In this document: positions 33,567 through 44,174 of the stretch, piece after piece
How the letters are laid out: every line of letters begins with the position of its first letter
Position numbering within the stretch: position 1 is the first letter of the stretch
Source of the DNA: Halicephalobus mephisto
Lineage: Eukaryota > Nematoda > Chromadorea > Rhabditida > Panagrolaimidae
NCBI GenBank assembly: GCA_009193035.1
Contig: SWDT01000131.1
Coordinates: 1 to 64,000, forward strand
Length of the DNA: 64,000 bases
Direction of reading: 5' to 3'
Position numbers and translations under genes: made by a program
Notes under the pieces: generated by a model
What the model saw: the letters and a program-made list of their open reading frames with translations, nothing else
Database searches by the model: none
Told to the model about the DNA's origin: nothing

Positions 33567-34267
33567 GCTGTTGAGGTGAAAGATAACAACTAATGCTTCC
33601 CCTCTTTAATATCAACAACAACATGAGTTATTGACATCATGTGCATCATTCTGCTTTACAAAGTGTTTATTTTCCTTTTTCCTCATTGGACTTTATCTGT
33701 CCTTCCCTACTCTATCTTAAATTCAGAGATTAGAACGAAAACCATTTATTGATTACTACTTCCGAAGTTAAATCTCATAAAATAAAATTGTACTTTATAA
33801 CATAATAGAATAATCCGAAAAAACTAAAGAAGGATTTAAAATCATAGTTGAATATCGTTGTGGTGGAATTCCGGGTAGAGTAAATATTGTGAAAGCAGTA
33901 AAAAAGTAAATCTAATAATAAATGTTGAAATTAACTCATTTTTTACCAAGGTTCTGAAAGTTTCTAAAAATTTTAAACATTTGTATCGAAATAATGTTGC
34001 AACCAAATTCATTTTAAAATTATTATAATAATACTTTCCAAAATACTTCTTTTGTTAAATCACATGTAATATCAATCATCTTTCAATAATATGCATAAAA
34101 AGACGTTTAAGATAAATGTAAAATGGGCGAAAAATGTTTTCTGTTCATGGCTCTCACAATGATGTTCTTTATTGATCCACCTGGATTCTGCTTCTTTTTT
34201 CATTTTCATAATTTCTGAACAAGCAAATCTGAAATGCATACAAGTCTAAAAGTATTTTTAAATTAAA
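33567..34267. other. Intergenic region between divergent genes
   Basis: The HSP70-like gene (-) and the ShKT gene (+) are transcribed away from this 0.7-kb AT-rich stretch, which must hold both promoters. I see no heat-shock-element array (repeated GAA/TTC at 5-bp spacing) clear enough to report. Confidence 0.45.
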
Positions 34268-34718
34268 ATGCATAATCTGTTTGTTATTTTTGTTTTCCTT
34301 GGATTCTGGGACGTCGTGGTCCAGGACCAGATCTGCAACGGTCCCTGTATCGCCGGGATGTGTCCGAGTAATCTGATTTGTCTGCCTTCTGTTAATCTCT
34401 GCTGCAATGTAGTGGCTGGAACAATGACTACTTCTTGTGCTGACTATATCCCCAACTGTGCTTCTTACAGTAACTATTGCAATAACACCCTATACTACAC
34501 CGTAATGACTACGATTTGTTCGAGAACTTGCGGTAGATGTAATTACAGTGGGTTTCAAGTTAAATTTGTCTCAAGAAATATTTACTTTAGCATGTGCGGA
34601 CAAAGTAAATCCGAATACCGGGATTTCTAATTGTCCTACAATTGCCAAACTTTGTAACAACGTAATTTACTACGACGTGATGACGAAGCAGTGTCCTTTC
34701 ACCTGTGGCAGATGTTGA
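34268..34718 (+). CDS. Secreted Cys-rich protein with two ShKT domains
   Basis: Exons 34268-34547 and 34591-34718 give 135 residues. An N-terminal signal peptide (MHNLFVIFVFLGFWDVVV) is followed by a short CNGPC...CCNVV module. ShKT (SXC) domain 1 is SCADYIPNCASYSNYC...SRTCGRC, and domain 2 CADKVNPNTG...CPFTCGRC ends at the stop. Two donors are possible in the same phase. GTGGGT at 34548 keeps the sixth cysteine of domain 1. GTAATT at 34539 is a better consensus but deletes it. I prefer the first on domain grounds. Such small ShKT proteins are common in nematode secretions and cuticle biology. There is no pore-blocking evidence, and no toxin activity is implied. Confidence 0.8.
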
Positions 34719-34769
34719 AATTGTAGAAACTGATTGTTTTAACCAAGGGTGGATCGATGAAAGAGTTAA

Positions 34770-35180
34770 TATATAAACAGAACAGACTTAGTGTCACAAA
34801 GACGAAAGACTTGCTGCATACTATAACGTAATTTTCTGCTATAATATTCGATTATCAGGATTCAAGTATCATAATCGCCGGATTGGAAGTTTAACAAGTC
34901 TTTGACAAATATAGGATCTAAGGCCATCTAAAACATAAAGCAGATCTAGTACTACCGAAACGGAAAATTTGTTACCCGTTATAACGAATATTATTTTCTG
35001 TTATTATATTAATTATCTAGGTTCAAATATCATAGTCAGCAGAACGAAAGTTCAACAAGTCTTTATAGAACTAGAAGCTGAATTCATGTATGAACACAGA
35101 ATAGATTTGTGTCATTAAAACGAAAAGTTTATTACGTGTTACAATACATGTTATTTTTGTTACATTTGAAAGCCTATCTA
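34770..35180. repeat. Degenerate tandem repeat, ~150-160 bp unit, about 2.5 copies
   Basis: Three successive blocks align. Each has an ACAGA/TAGTGTCA-type start, an ACGAAA..TTGTTAC-like middle, a TCAA(G/A)TATCATA stretch and TTCAACAAGTCTTT. Identity between copies is moderate. They lie immediately upstream of the 5S pair. Confidence 0.6.
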
Positions 35181-35543
35181 AGTACTTAGACGATCCGTAC
35201 TTTATGTCGACCGTTACGGTATTTAAAAACTTAAGTTGAAGCATCAGAATAAGTGGATTTAAACTGGGAAGAACTAATTACAGCGGTGGAAATTAAACGT
35301 AAAAACGAAAGTAATTACGACCAGTTAAATTCCATCGAACTCTATTAATACTTACAGCAGAGATACCTTAGGAATCCTAAGTCTTTCTTTCAAATTCTCT
35401 AAGAGTTGGACACGTTAAGAAACAACCAATGAGAGACGAAAATTGTTTGTTACAAGCAACAGAAAGGACATTTTTTCCGCGTTTTTTCTTTTCTCTCGCC
35501 TGCGAAAAGGGAAAAACTGGTTGAGTCAACAACGTTCACTGCC

Positions 35544-35661
35544 GCTAGGGGTCACACCACCGTGAGCACACGCCATCCCGTCCGATCTGGCAAGTTAAGC
35601 ACGATAGGGCTCGATTAGTACTTGGATCGGAGACGTCCTGGGAATCTCGAGTGCTCCTAGC
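35544..35661 (+). rRNA. 5S rRNA gene, dispersed copy 1
   Basis: 118 nt containing the conserved CACGCCATCCCGTCCGATCT and the internal control region GTTAGTACTTGGATCGGAGACG, followed by CCTGGGAATC. Terminal bases GCTAGGGG and CTCCTAGC can pair to form stem I. The next bases are ATTTTT, a Pol III terminator. Stem I bases differ from the standard nematode 5S but pair with each other, suggesting a maintained variant. Confidence 0.88.
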
Positions 35662-35921
35662 ATTTTTATTATTTTTTCAAATAAATGGATATGACATACT
35701 AGGAAACGGTGAGGAAGCGATAATAATCTGTTCTGAGAGAAGGGAAAAATGTTATTGCTGCTATTCCTATAAGAAAATTAACTTTTCAATTGTCAATCAA
35801 ATTATATTTTAAGCGCTGATAATATTCGCTCTAGGACTCAGAATAGTGCCTAATGAACAGTTTTTTCTTCACTCCAGTCACTATACAAAGTACGCGAGTT
35901 TAAACACCCTGAGGGCACATT

Positions 35922-36039
35922 GGTAGCGGTCAAACCATTGTGAACACACGCCATCCCGTTCGATCTGGCCAGTTAAACGCGATAGGGCTGGGTTAGTACT
36001 TGGATCGGAGACGTCCTGGGAATCCCTAGTGCTGCTATT
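35922..36039 (+). rRNA. 5S rRNA gene, dispersed copy 2
   Basis: A second 118-nt copy 378 bp downstream in the same orientation. The internal control region GTTAGTACTTGGATCGGAGACG is intact and a T-run follows. Changes (CCCGTTCGATCTGGCCAGTTAAAC) and weaker pairing of the two ends than in copy 1 make it look more degenerate. It could be a pseudogene. Confidence 0.78.
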
Positions 36040-36320
36040 TTTAATTTTTTAACTTCTACGAAACAATTTTCAAAGAAATTTTTTATAAAAATTCAAGAGG
36101 AATAATTTGTCGGGATTTCACTCTACAAACTTTCATTTTTTATAATGGATGATATTTGTAATTTTTTGAAATTCTAATAGACAGCCCCTGAGGCAAAAAT
36201 TGGTTGTTTACTGATGTTTTTTTCGAAATTAATAAACTAATTTTTACAGTGTATTGAAAACAAACAGAATGAAATCATTAAATAATTCTTTAAATTGTCG
36301 ACGGAATCGAAGGTAAAAAA

Positions 36321-36648
36321 GAGGAATAGGAAAAGATAAAGCCAAAAAATACTTGTTCTGCCGCCTACGTAAAAGAGGAAAAACGGAGAAAGAAGGAGAA
36401 AAGAGGAATAGGAAATAAAGAAAAAGCCAAAAAATACATGTTCCGCGCCCACGTAAAAGAGGAAAAACGGAGAAAGAAGAAGAAAAGAGGAATAGGAAAT
36501 AAAGAAAAAGCCAAAAAATACCTGTTCCGTGCCTACATAAAAGAGGAAAAACGGGGAAAGAAGGAGAAAAGAGGAATAAGAATAAAGAGAAAGTCAAAAA
36601 ATAACTGTTCTGCGCCCACGTAAAAGAGGAAAAACGGAGAAAGAAGGG
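36321..36648. repeat. 84-bp minisatellite, four copies
   Basis: The unit starts GAGGAATAGGAAATAAAGAA and contains CCAAAAAATAC.TGTTC.GCGCC.ACGTAAAAGAGGAAAAACGG. Starts are at 36321, 36403, 36487 and 36571. The near-84-bp, purine-rich unit keeps one frame open on each strand (Lys/Arg/Glu-rich plus, Phe/Leu-rich minus). This is a property of the repeat and not evidence of a gene. Confidence 0.9.
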
Positions 36649-37205
36649 TCTCGCAACGAAAGGAATCACGCGAGCGGGAAAACTTTAATTATTATTATTA
36701 TTATATTTTTTAAGCGATAAAATCTTTGTTTTTATATATTTTGACTGCAACTCGCTTCTATCTACATCTGGTCCCGTCCAGTAGAAGAAGTATAGACTTC
36801 GTAAATCTCTTTTTACAGAATAATTTTTTAGAGATGTTCCCTGAGGCAATAAAACTAATTTTCGCACTAAAAAGTTACTTAATTACTTTTATTCATTATG
36901 AATGATTTTTTGGAAAATTTTTATTTTTACATTATTTTAAGTCTTATTTTTTAATTTTCGAAGTTCAAAAATAACTTATTTAATAAATTTAATTTTTCGA
37001 TGTTCATTTATGAAATATTAAAAAATAAATTTATTCAATTTTAATCTTGATTAAAATGTTAGATTTATTAATTTTAATATTATTGATGATTTTTGAGCAT
37101 TTTTATATTTTTTAGAAGATGTAAGAAGAATTTTCAAAAATTCAAAAATTATCAAAAAATTTCGGAATTAGAAAAATTATAATTCAAATTAAAAATAAAG
37201 TTGAA
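36649..37205. other. AT-rich spacer, nothing recognised
   Basis: Mostly A/T homopolymer-like sequence with one (ATT)n run near 36690. A CCCTGAGGCAA motif occurs at 36839, as elsewhere in this half of the window. Confidence 0.5.
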
Positions 37206-37563
37206 AAAAATTAATTTTTTAATTTTAAATTTTGGATTTCAGATTAAAAAATTATTTAATTTTAATCCTGAAGATGTTAGACTGGCTACTGTAGATTTTT
37301 TTGTGTTTTTTTGAATGCTTTTTTATTCATTTTTATGATTTTTAAAAAATATTTAAAAAATTTAGTATATCTAAAAAAACCGAGAAAATTAATTTTTTAA
37401 TTTTAAATTTTGGATTTCTTAGATTAAAAAATTATTTAATTTTAATCCTGAAGATGTTAGACTGACTACTGTAGGTTTTTTTGTGTTTTTTTGAATACTT
37501 TTTTATTCATTTTTATGATTTTTAAAAAATATTCTAAAAATTTAGTATATCTAAAAAAACCGA
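37206..37563. repeat. ~180-bp direct repeat, two copies
   Basis: Two consecutive, nearly identical units, each with TTTGGATTTC, AATCCTGAAGATGTTAGACT, CTACTGTAG and AGTATATCTAAAAAAACCGA. They are very AT-rich apart from those anchors. Confidence 0.85.
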
Positions 37564-37639
37564 AAATGTTAAAAAGTAGTCAAAAATAGTGTTAGCAATA
37601 ATGAAACCATATTTCGTCCCTGGACCCCAACTGAATAAT

Positions 37640-37925
37640 TTGGTTAGTTCCTTTGAAATGTTCAAATAAATGGTTTTCTTTTTCAAAGAAGTCTGCCAGA
37701 GGCATTCGGCATGTTTGCGCAAATGAAGTCCTGGTCATGAGCCTTCTCTGGATGACGTCGGGTCTTCATTGGTGGCTATTGATTCTGGCAGAGAAGCAGA
37801 ACGGCACTCCTTCGTTCCTCTGGTTCTCTTCCCTGCCATAGTCAAGGAAAAACGCCTCTGGGCTCAGCTGCGGGTTTCATCGACGCATGGAAGCCAGTTG
37901 ACAACTAGGCTTTTTTCTTCTTCTA
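37640..37925. other. GC-richer island, possible untranslated exon or promoter upstream of egl-3
   Basis: In a very AT-rich setting this ~280-bp stretch has balanced composition (for example GATGACGTCGGGTCTTCATT and GCCTCTGGGCTCAGCTGCGG). It lies 1.8 kb before the egl-3 start on the same strand. The open frames in it are short and unrecognised. A CRE-like TGACGTCG is present. Noncoding exon or regulatory function is only a guess. Confidence 0.3.
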
Positions 37926-39164
37926 GCTTTGTTGAACTCGTTATTGGATTTTTTTAAATATAAATTTTGAATTAAATTTTAGAAAAAATCAACACTGAAT
38001 AGAACAGACTAGGGTCCCGTCACGAAGATTTTCAAAATTATGACGAATTCGCTTATTTTTAAACAAGTTGAATTTTTAATGAATACCAATTTTGAATAAA
38101 ATAAAATTAAGTTTCTTCGCGAATTCTTGATAATTTTGATGAGTTTTCTTTTTTTACGAGTGGAATTTCGTGTTAAGACAAATTTACAAAAAACGAAGTC
38201 GAATCGCGAAATTTTTGAAAATCGTGACGAATTCGTATGTTTATCAACATTAGTTGAATTACACGTTAAAAACAACTTAGAAAATAATAAAATTAAATCC
38301 CATTGCGAAATTTTTAAAAATTAATAAATTTACTCATTTTTAGAAAAAGTGATATTTTTTAAAAACAACTTAGAAAATAATAAAATTAAATCTGATTGCG
38401 AAATTTTTAAATAAATGTAAAATTTCGTTTTTAGGCCAATTTAAAAAATTGAAATTTTTGAAGACCATAATAAATTTATTTTTGAACAAAAGTAAAATTT
38501 TATATCAAAAATAACTCAACAATTAAGTGAATTCTAATATGTTGGAAATTTTATAAAATTACTTCCAAATTTTCTACTTTTATTCAAAATTGGTTTACTT
38601 TAAAAAACCTACTATAGAAAGCTACCGTATCGGTGGAATTCTAAACGAACATTTTCGACATCGAACTTCATTCAAAAATCCATAATTCTGTTCAAAAAAA
38701 TTATTTATTTTTTTGAAATAAAATTTTTTATTTTTTTAAACAAAATTTTTATTTTTTAAACAAAATTTATTTTTTTATAAAATTATTTTTTTACAGAATT
38801 ATTTCAAAAATTTTTTGTTTTTTAAACAAAATTTATATTTTTATAAAATTATTTTAAAAATAAAATTTATTTTTTTTATTGAATTATTTTTAAAATTTAT
38901 ATTTTTATTGAAGAATTTTTTTTTATTTTTTTTAATTTTTTTGAAACTTTATCTTTGAAAACTTTTGTGGCATCATACTTTTTTTTTCTAAGAAACAAAA
39001 TTCTCAATTTTCTTTAAAAAGCCCTTGACTGGCCGCGAAAGGTCCCTGCCCCCTCATGTTTGTCAGAGCTACAGTATCCTCATTTCCATTTTTGTTTCGA
39101 TTTAAAAAATCCAACTTCTTAGAAATTTTTTTATTAATTTTAATAACTACAGTAACATAAAAAT
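37926..39164. other. Low-complexity intergenic DNA
   Basis: Degenerate repeats of GTGACGAATTCG and AAAATAATAAAATTAAAT, then long A/T-only runs (38700-38950). A small non-AT patch at 39020-39085 holds GGCCGCGAAAGGTCCCTGCC. No gene seen. Confidence 0.5.
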
Positions 39165-39690
39165 TTGTGATTATTTTTGAAGATTACTGTAACGGGGAAA
39201 TTATTAAAAATTACGGTACTGTAAAAATTTTTTAAATCATGATTATTTTTGAAGATTACTGTAATGGAGAAATTATTAAATTTTTTTAGAAAATTTGTAA
39301 TTTTTAATTAAGTTTTTTAATTTCGAAAATTACGGTAATTGAGGAATTGAATTTTTTAAATTTAGTTTTTATAATTTTAAAAATTACAGTAATTGAGGAA
39401 TTGAGTTTAATTTTTATTGATTTCGAAAATTACTGTAATTGAGAAGTTTTAGAATAAGTATTTAATTTTTAAATTTTGATTTTATTAATTTTAAAAATTA
39501 CTGTAATTGAGGAATTTTAGAATAAAATAATTTTTAAATTTAGTTTTTATTAATTTCGAAAATTACTGTAATTGAGGAATTTTAGAATAAAATAATTTTT
39601 AAATTTTGCTTTTATTAATTTTAAAAATTACTGTAATTGAGGAATCGAATTTTTCAAATTTAGTTTTTATTCGTGGTTTTGTTGCTTGTT
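39165..39690. repeat. ~60-bp AT-rich tandem repeat around GAAAATTACTGTAATTGAGG
   Basis: About nine degenerate copies. The core AAATTACTGTAATT is itself nearly palindromic. It sits directly upstream of the egl-3 start codon, so it may lie in the promoter. Confidence 0.75.
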
Positions 39691-39726
39691 GAGATTACTG
39701 TAATGGAGTGTTTCTAGGGGAAAAGA

Positions 39727-42700
39727 ATGAGTTTATGGTTCCAACAATGTAGTTTAATTTTTGTTTTGATCGGGGCGTTTTTGGCGGATGCGGCTGTTGA
39801 CGTCTACACCAACCATTTCCTGGTCCATACCAACAAGCCAGGAATCGAGAACGCTCATGCCATTGCCAAACGTCATGGATTCATCAACAGAGGACCTGTA
39901 AATTTATATTTTTTTTTAAATTTAAAATTTAAAAATAAATTTTAGGTTCTTGGATCAGATACCCAATTCCATTTTGTTCATTCTGGTCTGAGTCACGCCA
40001 GAACCCGTCGTTCCATCGCCCATCATTCCAAACTCCACAACGACGACGATGTGGCCTATGCCGAACAACTCGTCGGTTACCGTAGACACAAGCGTGGTTA
40101 CCGGTGAGTTTTGAATTTAAAAATCACAGTACTGTAAAAACCAAAAACATGTTAAAATTTGAATTTCTAAAAATTTTAAATTTTCATTAAATTTTGAAAA
40201 TTTGAAAATTCCAAAATATTTAAGTGGATTTTGAAAATCTTCATTGAGTACTAAAATGTTTCGGAAATTTGTAAGATTATACAAAGCCCCAGAATCCTCT
40301 GTAGAATTTCATAAAATTTCAAAGCTTTTACACAAAAAATTATAACTTTTAACTTAATACAAATGCAAATTGTCACTTTTAAATTACAATTTTCATCAAA
40401 AATGCCAAATATTAATAAAAATATAACGATTGTGTTACATTTCGTAATTGTTAAAAAGCCAAAAGTTACGTTTTTTTGTGTATTGGAGCTGCTTTTGGAT
40501 AGTGACTAGAAAGCTCTGATTTGAGTTGGGAATAGACACTATCCAAAATCTCTACACAAAAAAGTAACTTTTGACTTATTAATAAATACAAATCGTCACT
40601 ATTAAGTTTCAATTTTCATTACAAAAGTCAAATATTAATAAAAATATAACGATTGTGTTACATTTCGTAATTGTTAAAAAGCCAAACGTTTTTTCTGTGT
40701 GTACTGTAGTTTGGACAATTCTACCAATTTCTACAGAATTCTGAAAACTTGTAAAAAATTCCAAAAGTTTCAGAATTTTTACTTGATTCTGAAAATGTCT
40801 AATTTTCTCAGGAATTATAATTTAAATTCAAAAATTTTGTATAATAATTTAATGATTTTTTTAGTCCATTGGAGGAGAGACTCCAGGAGCAACTTGACTT
40901 CTCCTCTGTGCAGTCTCCCACTGATCCCCTCTACCCCTACCAATGGTACTTGAAGAACACTGGTCAGTCCAATGGAAAGCCAAGACTCGATCTCAATGTC
41001 GAAATGGCCTGGGCTATGGGATTCACGGGAAAAAACATCACAACGGCCATCATGGATGACGGAGTCGACTACATGCATCCTGATTTGAAGAACAACTTCA
41101 ACGCCGAAGCTAGTTATGACTTCTCTTCCAACGATCCTTATCCCTACCCCAGATACACTGATGACTGGTTCAACTCCCATGGAACTCGTTGTGCTGGAGA
41201 AATCTCTGCAGCAAGAGACAATGGAATCTGCGGAGTCGGAGTTGCTTACGATTCCAAGGTCGCTGGAATCAGAATGCTCGACCAGCCTTACATGACTGAT
41301 CTCATTGAAGCCAACTCTATGGGACACGAACCCAACTTGATCCATATCTACTCTGCTTCCTGGGGTCCTACTGATGACGGAAAAACCGTCGACGGTCCCA
41401 GGAACGCTACGATGAGAGCTATCGTCAAAGGTGTCAATGAAGGCAGAAACGGTCTTGGATCCATCTTCGTTTGGGCTTCTGGAGACGGAGGAGAAGATGA
41501 TGACTGCAATTGTGATGGATATGCAGCTTCTATGTGGACAATTTCCATCAACTCCGCCATCAACAACGGAGAAAACGCTCATTACGATGAGTCTTGCTCT
41601 TCTACCTTGGCTTCTACGTTCTCTAACGGAGGAAGAAATCCAGAAACTGGAGTGGCTACCACTGATCTCTACGGAAGATGCACAAGATCTCATTCCGGCA
41701 CTTCCGCAGCTGCTCCAGAAGCCGCCGGAGTCTTTGCTTTGGCTCTCGAAGCGAATCCTACACTCACCTGGAGAGACCTTCAACATCTGACAGTCTTGAC
41801 TTCTTCCAGAAATAGTCTCTTCGATGGTCGTTGTAGAGACCTTCCAGAACTTGGAATCGATGACAATCACAAAAACAACAAAAAACCAGAAATCACCAAC
41901 TGCACTCATTTCGAATGGCAGATGAACGGAGTCGGACTCGAATACAACCATCTCTTCGGATTCGGAGTTTTGGATGCAGCTGAGATGGTCACTCTCGCGA
42001 TGGTCTGGAAAACAGCTCCTCCTCGTTACCATTGTGAAGCTGGCACTATCAACACTCCTCATGAGATCCCAGAATCTGGAAATCTCATCTTGGAGATCGA
42101 TACTAATGCTTGTGTCGGAACCAACACAGAAATCAACTACTTGGAGCACGTCCAAGCTGTAGTTTCTTTGAACAGCAGCAGAAGAGGAGACACCACCATG
42201 TACCTCATCTCCCCCATGGGAACAAGGTAAGAAATCAGTGTTTCACTTTGTCAAAGGGTCACACAAATACTATGGAATCGTTTGTAACTGAACGCAATCA
42301 ACCTACAACACAAAAAGAAGAGCAACTTTTGGCGTAGTAACAAATGCAAATCGTCACTATTTCGTTACAAATGCCAAATATTCACGAAAAATGTGACGAT
42401 TGTGTTATATTTTGCAATTGTTACAAAGCCAAAAGTTATGCTTTTTTGTGTGGACAATCCATGAATATCGTCTTTGCAATGTGGATTGTAATGGACAAGA
42501 ATCGATGGTATAATTGTAATCCAGTAAGGATTGATTCTAATTAAGTGTAATTAACATATTTACACATTTTTAACGACAGAAAACAATTACTAAAAAATGT
42601 TGATTATGTTCAATTAAAATCAATCCTTGTTGGATTACAATCGTTTCATCGATTCTCGTCCATTACAATTCAATTTATAAATGTTGTTAGTAATTACTAA

Positions 42701-43662
42701 ACGTTGATTCTGCTCAGTTTCAAATGATTCTACGATATCTGTGCAGAATTCGAAGTCGAAATTTGAAATCTCTGTTCTAAGACATGACTTGAGTTTCGTG
42801 TTTTGAATCAAACACTGCTGTGTCAAGTTTCAACTATCAATTTACAGTACCGCTCAAAAGTTTGGCAATTTTTGTTTTTTGATTATAACTTTTTTGTTTC
42901 TTCATTTAAAAAAAGAATTAAAAAAACATAAAGAAACAAAAAAGTTATAGCAAAAAACAAAAGTTGCCAAACTTTTGAGCGATACTGTAGATAAGATAGA
43001 CTACACTTTTTTGAAGAAGACATAATCTTGAAATATTGCGTAACACGAAAAGTACAATTTCGACTTCGAATCCTGATTTTCAACTTCGATAATATGGGAC
43101 ACAGTGCTGCGTATTATCGAAGTCGGAACTCAGGATTCGAAGTTGAACTTTGACATTTCCATATTATGATAACTTTTATAGATTTTTAATTCCGAAAACT
43201 TGTTTTTTGTGTTATGTAAATTGACAATTAGAACTTGATATTTGGATGTTCTGAATCCAAAAATTACTTATAAGATTTAACACAAACAATCTAAATTTAG
43301 ACATCGAACTCTGCCTTCCAACTTTAGGAATACGAAGCACAGACCACTGATATAGTTAACTTTTTAAATTTGTTCCATTCAGGACCATGATTCTTTCTCG
43401 CCGACCAAAGGATGATGACAGCAAAGACGGATTCACCAACTGGCCTTTCATGACCACCCACACTTGGGGTGAGAACCCTAGAGGCAAGTGGCGTCTTTTA
43501 GTCAGATTCCAAGGAGAAGGAAAACATCAAGGAACGTTGAAACGCTTCACTCTCATGCTCCACGGCACCAAGGAACCCCCTTACGTCGGGATCGAACCTC
43601 TCGAAGGCCATCCTAACGCGAAACTACAAGTTGTTCAGACCGCCCACAAGAGAATGGTCTAA
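39727..43662 (+). CDS. egl-3: Proprotein convertase 2 (EGL-3/KPC-2 type)
   Basis: Exons 39727-39897, 39946-40103, 40865-42226 and 43383-43662 total 1971 nt and give 656 residues. This subtilisin-like endoprotease cuts neuropeptide precursors at dibasic sites in dense-core vesicles. Seen in order: signal peptide (LIFVLIGAFLADAAV); prodomain ending at RRHKRGYR; catalytic domain with Asp in IMDDGVDYMHPDL, His in NSHGTRCAGE and Ser in HSGTSAAAPEAAG; and a P domain. WASGDGG has Asp where furin-type enzymes have the oxyanion Asn, diagnostic of PC2, which depends on the chaperone 7B2. There is no C-terminal membrane segment, as expected. Introns 2 and 3 are long and filled with fold-back elements. 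All splice phases fit. This is the best-supported gene of the window. Confidence 0.95.
40331..40480. repeat. Fold-back MITE, family F1, copy 1 (egl-3 intron 2)
   Basis: 150 bp, ends CACAAAAAA and TTTTTTTGTG inside TA dinucleotides. The arms pair over most of their length (AACTTTT... with CCAAAAGTT). Close to identical internally to copy 2. Confidence 0.75.
40555..40701. repeat. Fold-back MITE, family F1, copy 2 (egl-3 intron 2)
   Basis: 147 bp, same plan as copy 1 and sharing AAATATAACGATTGTGTTAC. Between copies 1 and 2 lies a 9-bp inverted pair (TGGATAGTG...CACTATCCA), so the two copies may be one compound element. Confidence 0.75.
42306..42451. repeat. Fold-back MITE, family F1, copy 3 (egl-3 intron 3)
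   Basis: Third copy. It has ACACAAAAAGAAGAGCAAC at one end, CCAAAAGTTATGCTTTTTTG at the other, and a GTGACGATTGTGTTATATTT core. It begins 80 bp inside intron 3. Confidence 0.7.
42845..42987. repeat. Near-perfect fold-back Tc1/mariner-type MITE (143 bp)
   Basis: Flanked by TA on both sides. Left end CAGTACCGCTCAAAAGTTTG, right end its inverse CAAACTTTTGAGCGATACTG. The ~60-bp arms match almost throughout and are separated by a short A-rich loop, so the intron RNA could form a long hairpin. The termini resemble Tc1/mariner-superfamily ends. Non-coding. Confidence 0.85.
43102..43342. repeat. Fold-back element, family F2, copy 1 (egl-3 intron 3)
   Basis: Left arm CAGTGCTGCGTATTATCGAA continues GTCGGAACTCAGGATTCGAAG. 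The right arm, about 200 bp away, is its degenerate inverse ending ACGAAGCACAG. Another inverted arm of the same family abuts on the left (43046-43096), so at least two insertions are nested here. Confidence 0.65.
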
Positions 43663-43920
43663 AATACTCTCGCAGCGAAAATCTTTGTATACTGTATTGG
43701 ATTAACATCAATCCAAAGTAGTTGTAGATTCTGATGGAAACAGAATCTGTATTAGTATGTAAAAATCAAATTTCGATGGCACTTGATTGTCTTTTCCCTT
43801 CATCCCACTCTCGGCTGACACACAACGGCGACGGCTAACATTCTTCCTCACAGCGGCGATTTTCCATCTCATGTATTTTCCTACGGCGTTTGAATAAACT
43901 GTTGAATCAATCAAAAAACA
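43663..43920 (+). other. 3' UTR of egl-3
   Basis: Balanced-composition sequence after the egl-3 stop, ending near an AATAAA, then a return to AT-rich DNA. The likely extent is to about 43915. Confidence 0.45.
43893..43898 (+). terminator. Polyadenylation signal AATAAA of egl-3
   Basis: First AATAAA downstream of the egl-3 stop (231 bp), in a typical position for a nematode 3' UTR. Confidence 0.45.
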
Positions 43921-44174
43921 TCAATCAAAGTAAAAATATAATTCGATAACAGACATAATTGGCTTCAAACATCTTGTGATAAAAAACGTATGACGTCACA
44001 AGGGAGAATGCAGTTATTAATTTTAGATTTTGCTGAAAAAACTTAAATAGGACCAATTTTAAGATGGTATTTAATAAGTACTGTAGAAACCTGGATTTCT
44101 AAATAGATTAATTTCCTGAATCTGCGGCATATTCTTCGATAAGTTCAAGGATCTAAGTCGATTTGATCCATCAC

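Noticed and set aside
33567..34267. Heat-shock elements upstream of the HSP70-like gene
   Set aside because: Only isolated GAA/TTC words were seen, not a convincing array of three alternating units.
36244..36669. 141-codon Phe/Leu-rich minus-strand frame and its plus-strand Lys-rich counterpart
   Set aside because: Both are produced by the 84-bp minisatellite; there are no start context, splice sites or conserved features.
40815..42155. 446-codon open frame on the minus strand
   Set aside because: Antisense shadow of egl-3 exon 3; serine/valine-rich without domain features, while the plus strand encodes an unmistakable convertase.
43060..43075. tRNA-like word TTCGAATCC
   Set aside because: It is part of the family F2 fold-back element.
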